Below are positions 8,069 through 14,691 of a stretch of DNA of 25,048 bases, in pieces (positions within the stretch are counted from its first letter, which is position 1; every line of letters begins with the position of its first letter). The translations under genes were made by a program, and so were the position numbers. The stretch covers positions 1-25,048 of the forward strand of contig JAYWCL010000066.1 in the NCBI GenBank assembly GCA_043780595.1, in the 5' to 3' direction. This stretch comes from Limnoglobus sp043780595. GTDB taxonomy: Bacteria > Planctomycetota > Planctomycetia > Gemmatales > Gemmataceae. The notes below the pieces were generated by a model that ran no database searches, was not told where the DNA came from, and saw nothing but the letters and a program-made list of their open reading frames with translations.

Positions 8069-10387
8069 ATGAACACCGAAATGGACGAATCGAAACTGAC
8101 CGCATACGCGCTCAACGACCCGAGCCTCAGCGACGCCGAACGCAAAGACATCGAACGCCGAATCGCGGACGACCCTGCCGCAAAAGCCACAATCGAAGAG
8201 ACCCGCGCACTCGGGCAACTTCTGACAACCCGCCTCGCCGCCGAAGCGCCACCCGTAGTCGTGCCCTCCGTGGCCGCGTCGTTGCAGCCAAAGAAATCCA
8301 ACGCACGCCGCTGGTTCGTCAGCATCGCCTCACTCGCCGCTGCGATGCTCGTCGGGGCCTTTGCTTCCCAGCAATTCGGCCTGGGACAGTTGAAGCCTCT
8401 GGCAGAGGCGAATTCTGAAAAAACCAAGCTTTTGATCCTCGATGATAGCGAATTATTTGGGCCTACTTCGGGTGATCGAGTCGTTGCTCCCGGTGTTGGT
8501 GATATCGGCGGTGTGCAAGGCGACTTGGTGCGGTTGCCGTCGCGGAATTATCTGAAACCCGGCGTTGGTGGCTTCGGTGGTGAGCAAGGTGCCAGCGGCC
8601 GAGGCGGTGGCGGTGGCCAAGGTGGCGGTTTCGGCGGTGGCGGCCAAGGTGGCAGTGGTTTCAGCGGCAGGCTAAACGGTGGTTTCGGTGGTCAATCTCC
8701 GGCAAACGGGTTTAGCGGCAGTCCAACTGGACCCACGCCAACAAGTCCCGAACCATCCGGACTCAAACCATCGCCTTCACCTGTCCCGCCAGCAGATCCC
8801 ACCAGCGAAGCTGTCAACGGCTACGGCTTGCCCGCCGAAGTTGCACCGAGAAAAAAAGGCAACCTCGTTACCAAGTCGACCACCGAACCTGCTAAACCGT
8901 CGGGTGAAGAACGCCTCGATCAACGCGGCGAACGGGAACAAGACGCACTTTCGGGCGAACGCTTTCGCCAACTCGTCGAAAATCCGTTCACGCGCGTCGA
9001 GGGGATGAATGCCGTTTCGACGTTCGGCGTCGATGTCGATACCGCGAGTTACTCGATCGTGCGGAACTTTTTGAACCACAACACGTTGCCGCACCCCGAT
9101 GCGGTTCGGCTCGAAGAGATGGTCAATTACTTCCCGTATCGCGATGCCCCGCCCGAAGGGAACGACCCGTTTGCGGTGCGCGTCGAGATGGCCGATTGCC
9201 CCTGGCAGCCGAAGCATCGCCTCGTTCGCGTCGCGCTGAAAGCGAAGCCGATCGACAACAGCAAACGCCCGCCGAGCAACCTCGTTTTCCTCATCGACGT
9301 TTCCGGTTCGATGGACGCACCCAATCGGCTGCCGCTCGTGAAGGCGTCGATGAAACTGCTCGTCGATCAACTCGGCGAGAACGACCGCGTCGCACTCGTC
9401 GTCTATGCGGGCACCACCGGCCTCGTGCTCGATTCGACGAACGCCAGCCAAAAAGACGTCATTCTGAAAGCACTCGATAACCTCGGTGCGGGCGGTTCGA
9501 CGAACGGCGGCGCGGGGATTCAGCAAGCGTACGATGTCGCCGTGCGGAACTTCATTCCCAAGGGCACGAACCGCGTGATCCTCTGCACCGATGGCGACTG
9601 GAACGTTGGCACCACCAGCACCGAAGCGCTCATCAAACTCATCGAAGAGAAGCGCAAAACGGGCGTGTTCCTGAGTGTCTTCGGCTTCGGTATGGGCAAC
9701 CTCCGCGACGAAATGATGGTGCAGCTCGCGGGCAAAGGCAACGGCAACTACGCCTACATCGACACGATTTCCGAATCGAAGAAAGCACTCGTCGAGCAAC
9801 TGTCCGGCACGCTCGTTACGGTGGCGAAGGACGTCAAAATTCAGATCGAGTTCAATCCCGCGAAAGTGGCTGCGTACCGGTTACTCGGCTACGAGAAGCG
9901 GAAGTTGGCCACGCAGGACTTCCACAACGACAAGAAAGATGCGGGGGAAATGGGTGCCGGGCACGTCGTAACCGCACTCTACGAACTGGTGCCAACGGGC
10001 ATTGTTGCGGAACCGAAAGTCGATGGCCTGCGGTATCAGCCTGCCACGCCGGAGAAGCCCAAGGCCAACGTCGACGACAAGGTGGCAACCGAGGCATTCG
10101 TACTGAAACTTCGCCACAAACTCCCCGACGCGGACGTCAGTACGCTGCGAGAGATTCCGGTTGGCGACGTCGCCAAGTCCTACGACAAAGCCACCGAAGA
10201 CTTCCAGTTCGCCTCGTCGGTGGCCGCGTTCGCGATGCTATTGAAGGAGTCGCCACACAAGGGCACCGCAACCTACGCATTGGTCGAAGAACTCGCCGCC
10301 GGTTCGCTGACGCACGACCCCGGTGCCTATCGTGCCGAGTTCCTACAACTGGTGAAGAAGGCCAAACAACTGGCCAACAAGCCGTAA
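8069..10387 (+). CDS. YfbK-like VWA/DUF3520 membrane protein with anti-sigma-like N-terminus
   Basis: A 772-residue single-pass protein. I start it at 8069 (MNTEMDESKLTAYAL), 17 bp after the sigma stop; the frame runs further upstream only as an out-of-frame reading of the sigma gene. Residues 8-52 (LTAYALNDPSLSDAERKDIERRI...ALGQLL) resemble the helical anti-sigma domain but lack its zinc Cys/His. A membrane helix spans about 82-99. A Gly-rich linker (about 165-208) and a Pro/Ser-rich stretch (210-245) follow. A YfbK-type VWA N-terminal region (about 296-390) precedes the VWA domain with a complete MIDAS: D410-V-S-G-S, Thr478 and Asp508. A DUF3520-type C-terminus starts near 587 (AKDVKIQIEFNPAKV). 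The topology puts the VWA part outside the cytoplasm. Homologues are common in planctomycetes and Bacteroidetes. Anti-sigma activity is inferred from the N-terminus plus gene pairing. Confidence 0.9.
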   Translation: MNTEMDESKLTAYALNDPSLSDAERKDIERRIADDPAAKATIEETRALGQLLTTRLAAEAPPVVVPSVAASLQPKKSNARRWFVSIASLAAAMLVGAFASQQFGLGQLKPLAEANSEKTKLLILDDSELFGPTSGDRVVAPGVGDIGGVQGDLVRLPSRNYLKPGVGGFGGEQGASGRGGGGGQGGGFGGGGQGGSGFSGRLNGGFGGQSPANGFSGSPTGPTPTSPEPSGLKPSPSPVPPADPTSEAVNGYGLPAEVAPRKKGNLVTKSTTEPAKPSGEERLDQRGEREQDALSGERFRQLVENPFTRVEGMNAVSTFGVDVDTASYSIVRNFLNHNTLPHPDAVRLEEMVNYFPYRDAPPEGNDPFAVRVEMADCPWQPKHRLVRVALKAKPIDNSKRPPSNLVFLIDVSGSMDAPNRLPLVKASMKLLVDQLGENDRVALVVYAGTTGLVLDSTNASQKDVILKALDNLGAGGSTNGGAGIQQAYDVAVRNFIPKGTNRVILCTDGDWNVGTTSTEALIKLIEEKRKTGVFLSVFGFGMGNLRDEMMVQLAGKGNGNYAYIDTISESKKALVEQLSGTLVTVAKDVKIQIEFNPAKVAAYRLLGYEKRKLATQDFHNDKKDAGEMGAGHVVTALYELVPTGIVAEPKVDGLRYQPATPEKPKANVDDKVATEAFVLKLRHKLPDADVSTLREIPVGDVAKSYDKATEDFQFASSVAAFAMLLKESPHKGTATYALVEELAAGSLTHDPGAYRAEFLQLVKKAKQLANKP

Positions 10388-10405
10388 GGGAACCCAACTC
10401 CCATA

Positions 10406-10436
10406 ACGAGCCACCGGGATGAACCCGGTGGCTCGT
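10406..10436 (+). terminator. Strong hairpin after the VWA gene, possible terminator
   Basis: ACGAGCCACCGGG pairs perfectly with CCCGGTGGCTCGT around the loop ATGAA, giving a 13-bp GC-rich stem 18 bp after the stop codon. No T-tract follows, so it is not a classical intrinsic terminator. It may stabilise the 3' end or end transcription by another route. It is also the first unit of the repeat array. Confidence 0.4.
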
Positions 10437-10538
10437 AAGCGTCGTCCTTGAGAGACTCCCACCGGGACAAGCCCGGTGGCTCGTAAGCGTCGTCCTTGGA
10501 GACTCCCACTGGGATGAACCCGGTGGCTCGTAAGCGTC
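10406..10538. repeat. Three tandem ~47-bp hairpin repeats
   Basis: Three copies of a unit built around CCACCGGG - 5-nt loop - CCCGGTGG, each followed by CTCGTAAGCGTC. The hairpins lie at 10406-10436, 10459-10479 and 10506-10526, so the period is 48 then 47 bp. Copies 1 and 3 share the loop ATGAA and copy 2 has ACAAG. Copy 3 has one C-to-T change that turns a stem pair into T-G (CCACTGGG). The spacer GTCCTTGAGAGACTCC is conserved between copies with one small length change. The array begins 18 bp after the VWA gene and ends 100 bp before the next. Units this similar look recently duplicated. From memory, similar sequences are dispersed in Gemmata-like genomes; this was not checked. Confidence 0.9.
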
Positions 10539-10637
10539 CGCCCACAGCATCGAACATTTCCTACCGTTACGCAGTTCTCGCCATATACTTGTTTTAAGCC
10601 CACATACGGCCAACGCTCCGCACGAGTGCGCCCTCTG

Positions 10638-12038
10638 ATGACGAATTCTCTGAAGTGTCCGAATCCGAGTTGCCCGTTCCTGTTCGACCCTTCGCAAGTA
10701 CCGGCCGGTGCCGTCCTGACGTGTCCGCGATGTGGAATGCGGTTCACACTCGGGCCGACCGCAGGGATGCCGCCACCACAAGCTCCCGCATCACCGCCAC
10801 CTGCCCAGCCGGAGTTTCTCGAACCCGATCTTTCGATACCGCCACCGGCACAAACTGAGTCGCTCGGTTACAAAAAAACGCGCACGGGTACACGACCGAA
10901 ATCGAAGGCGGGCGAGTCGTTCCCGTGGTTGCCATTGCTCGGCATCATCGTCGTCGTTGCTACCGCGATCGGCGTCGGCGTGCTGCTTTTCCGAAGCCAG
11001 AGCGGGGGAACATCGACGGCTGGCGAGAAGATTTTCCGAGACGTGAACATCGCCTACAAAGCCCCTGAAACCGCTTGGGACCAAGACGACGAACCGAAGC
11101 GAGTCATGAGCGCGAACCTGCTCGGATTTCGGCGTAAAGATTCCGACGGCAGTATCGCCTTCCACGTGACCGACTTCAAAACGCGGTCCCCGCAACCGGT
11201 CGATTTACGCGATGGCATCGTCGATCGGCTCGGTCGCGTCTTCGACGATCTCGATGCCCACGAAGAAGAAAAAGCGACGTGGGCGAAGCAACCTGCGATC
11301 AAGTACACCTTTCGCGGCACCTCGAAAGCCGACAAATCGGTGATGGCCGGGGAAGCCTACGCGATCAGCTATAAAGGGATCGGTTACTGGTTCTACGGCT
11401 GGGCGAGCGAGCAACAGGCGGCCAAGTTGGTGAAGGAATTTGAAGAAATGCGCGAGCGGATGCGGATACTCGAATTTCGCGAAGACTGGAAAGAAACGAC
11501 CGCCGCTTCGCAGTTGTTCGCGGGCGAAGAAGCCGACTACCGGCTCGACGATGGCGATCGTTGGTGGAAAAAACTCGACCCCAAAGACGAAGACCCGAAA
11601 GCGGCGGATTTACTCATCGCGGCGGACTTTAAGCTCAAACAAAAGCGCGACGTGAAGCCGAGCGCCCGGTTAGCGGTGTTGATTCTCGAACCGAACGGCA
11701 ACGACGCCATCGGCACGCTCAAGCAGCATCTTTTGTCGCATTACGATAAAGTCCTGGACATGAAGAAGTGGCTCGACGTCGGCACGATGCCGTTACTCGG
11801 CGACCCGCCCGCCGCCGGCGAGCCAAAGGGGATTGAAACGATGCGGTTCAAGGTCGATCGCGGCGAGGCCAATACCGCCAAATTCGTCGTGATTTCGGCA
11901 ATCGCGATGGACGTGAAAGAGAACGGCGGCGCGAAGCCGAAAGTCATCGGCGTTCACGCATACTGTGCATGGGAAGAGCGACTGTATTGGGATCGGCGTC
12001 TCGTACAAATCGCCAGTTCGTTACGCCCCGGCAAGTGA
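10638..12038 (+). CDS. Zinc-ribbon single-pass membrane protein, function unknown
   Basis: A 466-residue protein not matched to a characterised family. The N-terminus has a zinc-ribbon/MJ0042-like finger: Cys7 and Cys12 (CPNPSC), then Cys29 and Cys32 (CPRCG). A Pro/Ala-rich linker (about 44-75) and a basic stretch follow. One membrane helix at about 97-117 (WLPLLGIIVVVATAIGVGVLLF) leads to a roughly 345-residue domain that would lie outside the cytoplasm. That domain has two repeated-looking alpha/beta parts, about 130-280 and 300-465, with charged surfaces and no catalytic motif I recognise. Planctomycetes carry many proteins with this finger - Pro-linker - helix - unknown domain plan. I use the ATG at 10638; an in-frame GTG at 10626 would add four residues. 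It stands alone between the hairpin array and a convergent lipoprotein gene. Coding status is well supported by length and composition; function is open. Confidence 0.85.
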   Translation: MTNSLKCPNPSCPFLFDPSQVPAGAVLTCPRCGMRFTLGPTAGMPPPQAPASPPPAQPEFLEPDLSIPPPAQTESLGYKKTRTGTRPKSKAGESFPWLPLLGIIVVVATAIGVGVLLFRSQSGGTSTAGEKIFRDVNIAYKAPETAWDQDDEPKRVMSANLLGFRRKDSDGSIAFHVTDFKTRSPQPVDLRDGIVDRLGRVFDDLDAHEEEKATWAKQPAIKYTFRGTSKADKSVMAGEAYAISYKGIGYWFYGWASEQQAAKLVKEFEEMRERMRILEFREDWKETTAASQLFAGEEADYRLDDGDRWWKKLDPKDEDPKAADLLIAADFKLKQKRDVKPSARLAVLILEPNGNDAIGTLKQHLLSHYDKVLDMKKWLDVGTMPLLGDPPAAGEPKGIETMRFKVDRGEANTAKFVVISAIAMDVKENGGAKPKVIGVHAYCAWEERLYWDRRLVQIASSLRPGK

Positions 12039-12087
12039 GATGTTAGCCGGATGCGCAAGTTTTGAAGCTGAGCGATTTGCAGGTACG

Positions 12088-12222
12088 CCCAGGGGTACGA
12101 CGTAAGACGTCTAACCCTGGGCTAGATGATGGAACCCCGTTGGGGTAAATGCCTAGACAATTCTTACCCCAACGGGGTTAAATCCCATAGCCCAGGGTTA
12201 GACGCTTCGTCGTACCCCTGGG
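12088..12222. repeat. 135-bp palindromic element with nested hairpins (REPIN/MITE-like)
   Basis: Three perfectly complementary blocks are arranged symmetrically: 12088-12102 with 12208-12222 (15 bp), 12108-12124 with 12188-12204 (17 bp), and 12133-12148 with 12164-12179 (16 bp), around a 15-nt loop. Each outer arm is itself an imperfect hairpin (CCCAGGGGTACGACG against CGTCTAACCCTGGG; CCCAGGGTTAGACG against CGTCGTACCCCTGGG). The element can therefore fold either as one long stem or as three hairpins in a row. It fills most of the gap between two convergent genes (stops at 12038 and 12243) and could end transcription from both sides. No open reading frame or transposase is present. Confidence 0.9.
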
Positions 12223-12242
12223 TGACCCTAACGGGATAGGGA

Positions 12243-12704
12243 TCACCGGATCGGCGACGATTTGCGGCTGTTTACTGGTTCGGGGTCTCGCGGTGGCGGT
12301 AGCGAGTTCGCATCTTCGCGAATCCGGTTCGCGGCATCGAGAAGTTCGTCGGTGCGAACGGGGGCGGCCGGTTCGAGCGTGAGGTGTATGCGGCGAACGT
12401 CTTCGATGTGGAACGGGTAAAGTACCTCGAAGAAGAAGTCGATGCCGGGGTACTCGTACCACTTCGGTCGAATGCGGATGCGTTCGACTTTCGGCTCGTA
12501 ACCTTGGGCCACGGCACGGAACTCGTAGTGCCCCGGGTATTCCCAACGGGCATCTCCAGGGCTTGGACCCGCGGCCACATTGTTCACGTACACTTGCGAA
12601 CCGGGCGCATTGGTGTCGATGACGAAGCGACGCTCGACGCAACCGCTGCTGAAACAAGCCGCGAACGCAGCGACGATTGCAAGTCGGTCGATTTTCCCTG
12701 TCAT
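12243..12704 (-). CDS. PEGA-domain lipoprotein
   Basis: A small predicted lipoprotein of 153 residues. I start it at 12704 (MTGKIDRLAIVAAFAACFSSGC) because a GGGAGG site lies 9 bp upstream and the signal peptide then has a normal length; an in-frame ATG at 12755 would put a hydrophilic stretch before it. The lipobox FSSGC makes Cys22 the lipidated residue. Residues about 25-80 (RRFVIDTNAPGSQVYVNNVAAGPSPGDARWEYPGHYEFRAVAQGYEP) match the PEGA pattern, a short beta-rich surface domain in which a PxGAxVYVNG-like core is followed by Gxh and GY. The aromatic-rich middle (KWYEYPGIDFFFEVLYPF) and Pro/Arg-rich tail are not diagnostic. PEGA lipoproteins with the KWYEYPxxDFFxExLxP signature are, as far as I recall, widespread in planctomycetes with no assigned role. 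It is convergent with the zinc-ribbon gene and divergent from the phosphatase gene. Confidence 0.88.
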   Translation of the reverse strand: MTGKIDRLAIVAAFAACFSSGCVERRFVIDTNAPGSQVYVNNVAAGPSPGDARWEYPGHYEFRAVAQGYEPKVERIRIRPKWYEYPGIDFFFEVLYPFHIEDVRRIHLTLEPAAPVRTDELLDAANRIREDANSLPPPRDPEPVNSRKSSPIR

Positions 12705-12713
12705 CCGAGGCGG

Positions 12714-12719
12714 CCTCCC
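12714..12719 (-). promoter_or_regulatory. Shine-Dalgarno GGGAGG fixing the lipoprotein start
   Basis: The minus strand reads GGGAGG 9 bp before the ATG at 12704. It supports that start over the one at 12755. Confidence 0.6.
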
Positions 12720-12863
12720 ACTACCGGTTTCGCATCGCGTGCTAGGCTGTAACAAGACTGCGGAATAATCGGAGTGCGCCAGTCCGTCAAGCGGGATTCG
12801 AGAATGATCGCGGCAGGTGTCGTTATTTTTCGGTATCGCCCATCGACTTCCGGTAGAAGACGT

Positions 12864-12883
12864 AGAATCTGATTAGAGATTCT
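12864..12883 (+). promoter_or_regulatory. 7-bp hairpin directly abutting the phosphatase Shine-Dalgarno
   Basis: AGAATCT (12864-12870) and AGATTCT (12877-12883) form a perfect stem around a 6-nt loop. The ribosome site GGAGGG begins at the next base (12884), and a second GAGGA lies at 12892-12896, just before the ATG pair at 12901/12904. The hairpin could modulate initiation or be the half-sites of an operator. It is short and AT-rich, so chance is possible. Confidence 0.35.
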
Positions 12884-12900
12884 GGAGGGTTGAGGACGTA

Positions 12901-14238
12901 ATGATGTCGTTCGAGAAGATTCGTTATGCGTCCATTACAGATGTGGGCGTGAAACGAAGTCACAACCAAGACGCCTGCGCCGTGCAACCGGCCGCAGACG
13001 AAAACGTCTGGCGCGTGCAAGGGCACATTTTCGTCGTTGCCGATGGAATGGGTGGCCACGCGGTCGGCGAAAAAGCGAGCGCCAAAGCCATTCGCGACAT
13101 CCCGCTCACGTATTCTAAACACGTCGGCCAAGAAGGCGTCGTCTCCGCGATTCGCCGAGCCTTCACCGAAGCCAACGCCGACATCTTCGACATTGGCATT
13201 AAGAACCCCGAATTCAAAGGCCTTGGCACTACGACCACGGCACTGTTCCTGCGTCCCGAAGGCGCGTGGATCGGCCACGTCGGCGATAGCCGAGCGTACC
13301 GGATTCGCAGCGGCAAAGTCGAACAACTGACGTTCGATCACTCGTGGGTGTGGGAAATCGCACGCCGTCAGGGCATCGACCCCGATCAACTCGGCGACTT
13401 CAAAAAGAACGTGATCGTTCGATCGTTGGGGCCAGATGAAGAAGTCGAAGTCGACATCGAAGGCCCGCACCCACTCATTCCCGGCGACTCGTTCTTACTG
13501 TGCAGCGATGGTCTCAGCAACGAAGTGACCGCCGATGAAATGGGGGCCGTCGTCTCGACGATGCCGCCCGAAGAGGCGGCAAAGTTCCTGATCGCACTCG
13601 CGAACGTCCGCGGAGGTCGCGACAATATCACGTGTTTGATCGTGCAAGTTCCGCCCGATGAAAGGGCCGCAAGCAGCGCGAATATCCTTCTTGCGAAGGG
13701 ACCGGGCTTCCTCCGCAAAGCGCTCCGCGCGTGGGACCGGATCGTGCCGTGGTCGTATACATTCCTGCTGCTCGGCTCGCTCTGCGCCATGGCCGTACTG
13801 ATATTGAAAAGCCAAGACCTTCCCGGCGTCGTTCCCGTGTTCTTCGCGGCAACCGTATTGATACTCGCGGGAATCGTCGGGCTAATACTGCACCTGAAAC
13901 GCGGCGCGCATTCCGCCACCGATGCCGCTTCGAGCAATAACAACGGCGAACTGCACGTCTATAAAGGCTATTCCTTCGACATCGGCCAACCGTTATACGA
14001 TCGGTTCGCTGCCAAGGAAGCGGAGATCAAGATCGAACTCGACAAGCGTCCGAATACAATCGACTGGAGCAAGTACCAGAAACTCAGCGACGAAGCCGCA
14101 CTCAACCTCGGCAAATCCGAACCCCTCGCCGCCTTCCGCTACCGCTGCCTCGCGTTCCAACTTCTCGCGAGCGCCTATAACCAAGACCGAAACAAAGAAG
14201 AATCGTTCAAGCCCAACTGGGACAGCCAACACCGATAA
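12901..14238 (+). CDS. Membrane-anchored PP2C-family Ser/Thr phosphatase
   Basis: A 445-residue protein. Residues 8-250 form a bacterial Stp1/PrpC-type PP2C domain: RSHNQDA (19-25), VVADGMGGHAVGEKAS with metal-binding Asp48/Gly49, GLGTTTTAL (108-115), HVGDSRAYRIRSG (126-138), LLCSDGLSNEV with Asp203, and GGRDNITCLIVQV with Asp241. All metal-binding residues are present, so it should remove phosphate from Ser/Thr. Unlike soluble PrpC proteins it continues into two membrane helices (about 284-303 and 310-331) and a cytoplasmic tail of about 110 residues ending in a helical segment (AALNLGKSEPLAAFRYRCLAFQLLASAYNQ). That tail is not a domain I recognise. The likely partners are the many Hanks-type kinases of planctomycetes; none is in this window. 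Two adjacent ATGs (12901, 12904) are both possible starts. No gene overlaps it. Confidence 0.94.
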   Translation: MMSFEKIRYASITDVGVKRSHNQDACAVQPAADENVWRVQGHIFVVADGMGGHAVGEKASAKAIRDIPLTYSKHVGQEGVVSAIRRAFTEANADIFDIGIKNPEFKGLGTTTTALFLRPEGAWIGHVGDSRAYRIRSGKVEQLTFDHSWVWEIARRQGIDPDQLGDFKKNVIVRSLGPDEEVEVDIEGPHPLIPGDSFLLCSDGLSNEVTADEMGAVVSTMPPEEAAKFLIALANVRGGRDNITCLIVQVPPDERAASSANILLAKGPGFLRKALRAWDRIVPWSYTFLLLGSLCAMAVLILKSQDLPGVVPVFFAATVLILAGIVGLILHLKRGAHSATDAASSNNNGELHVYKGYSFDIGQPLYDRFAAKEAEIKIELDKRPNTIDWSKYQKLSDEAALNLGKSEPLAAFRYRCLAFQLLASAYNQDRNKEESFKPNWDSQHR

Positions 14239-14289
14239 TTCGGCTGGCGCACCCACACGAACGCGGTCAGTCAAAAAATCCGAGACGAT

Positions 14290-14597
14290 TCGACGTAAGT
14301 CGACTTTTGCGACCTGCACGAACGTACGCAAAAGTGTCGCCAAATGACGCAAAAGTGTCGCGTCCGGTCGATTTTGTGTCGATGTTGGTCGATTTTCGGT
14401 CGCATTCGGTCGATTTTCGGTCGGTACTTGCGCCGCTTGTCGAATCATTGACACTCGACGTAACCCACGATACGAGTTCACGATACGGCAAAAACCCTCG
14501 AAACAGATCCGTAATTTGCGATCGAAAAGGGGCATTTTGAGACGCAAAAATGCCAAAAATACGGTTTTGGAACCTCCGCAATTGTGACTTACGTCGA
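14290..14597. repeat. 12-bp inverted repeats bracketing a noncoding segment
   Basis: TCGACGTAAGTC at 14290-14301 recurs as its exact reverse complement at 14586-14597, enclosing a 284-bp interior in the 453-bp gap between the phosphatase and lgt genes. The interior is richer in A/T runs (AAAA, TTTT) than its neighbours and contains the 21-bp repeats. No convincing gene is present in the gap. The arrangement resembles the ends of a small non-autonomous element, but no target-site duplication was evident: the bases outside the two ends do not match. Confidence 0.4.
14326..14430. repeat. Five in-phase 21-bp direct repeats
   Basis: Units start at 14326, 14347, 14368, 14389 and 14410. Units 1 and 2 share ACGCAAAAGTGTCGC. 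Units 3 to 5 share TCGATTTT, and units 4 and 5 share TCGATTTTCGGTCG. All five have CG at unit positions 2-3 and GTCG at positions 11-14. The spacing equals two turns of B-DNA, placing the GTCG boxes on one face of the helix, and also equals seven codons. They lie 90-195 bp after the phosphatase stop and about 260 bp before lgt. Confidence 0.85.
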
Positions 14598-14691
14598 TTT
14601 TGATCGGTCGTAAACCCGCTGGGGACGCCACTGCCGGACATTTCGCGTAAGAAGAGCATCGGAACCCTATGCTCCCGATGCGGAACGTCTC

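Noticed and set aside
8777..9799. 340-codon minus-strand frame opposite the VWA gene
   Set aside because: It mirrors the codon bias of the VWA gene in GC-rich DNA, has an atypical composition, no signal or motif, and no ribosome site.
10558..10589. Possible sigma-70 promoter: TATACT at 10584-10589 before the zinc-ribbon gene
   Set aside because: The -10-like hexamer is attractive, but no -35-like hexamer lies at 16-18 bp, and promoter consensus in planctomycetes is poorly defined.
10137..10781. Minus-strand frame reading through the hairpin array with peptide repeats such as TLTSHRVHPGGSL
   Set aside because: The repeats come from the noncoding hairpin DNA; the frame overlaps two real genes and has no start signal. 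Similar spurious peptides are, as I recall, annotated in related genomes.
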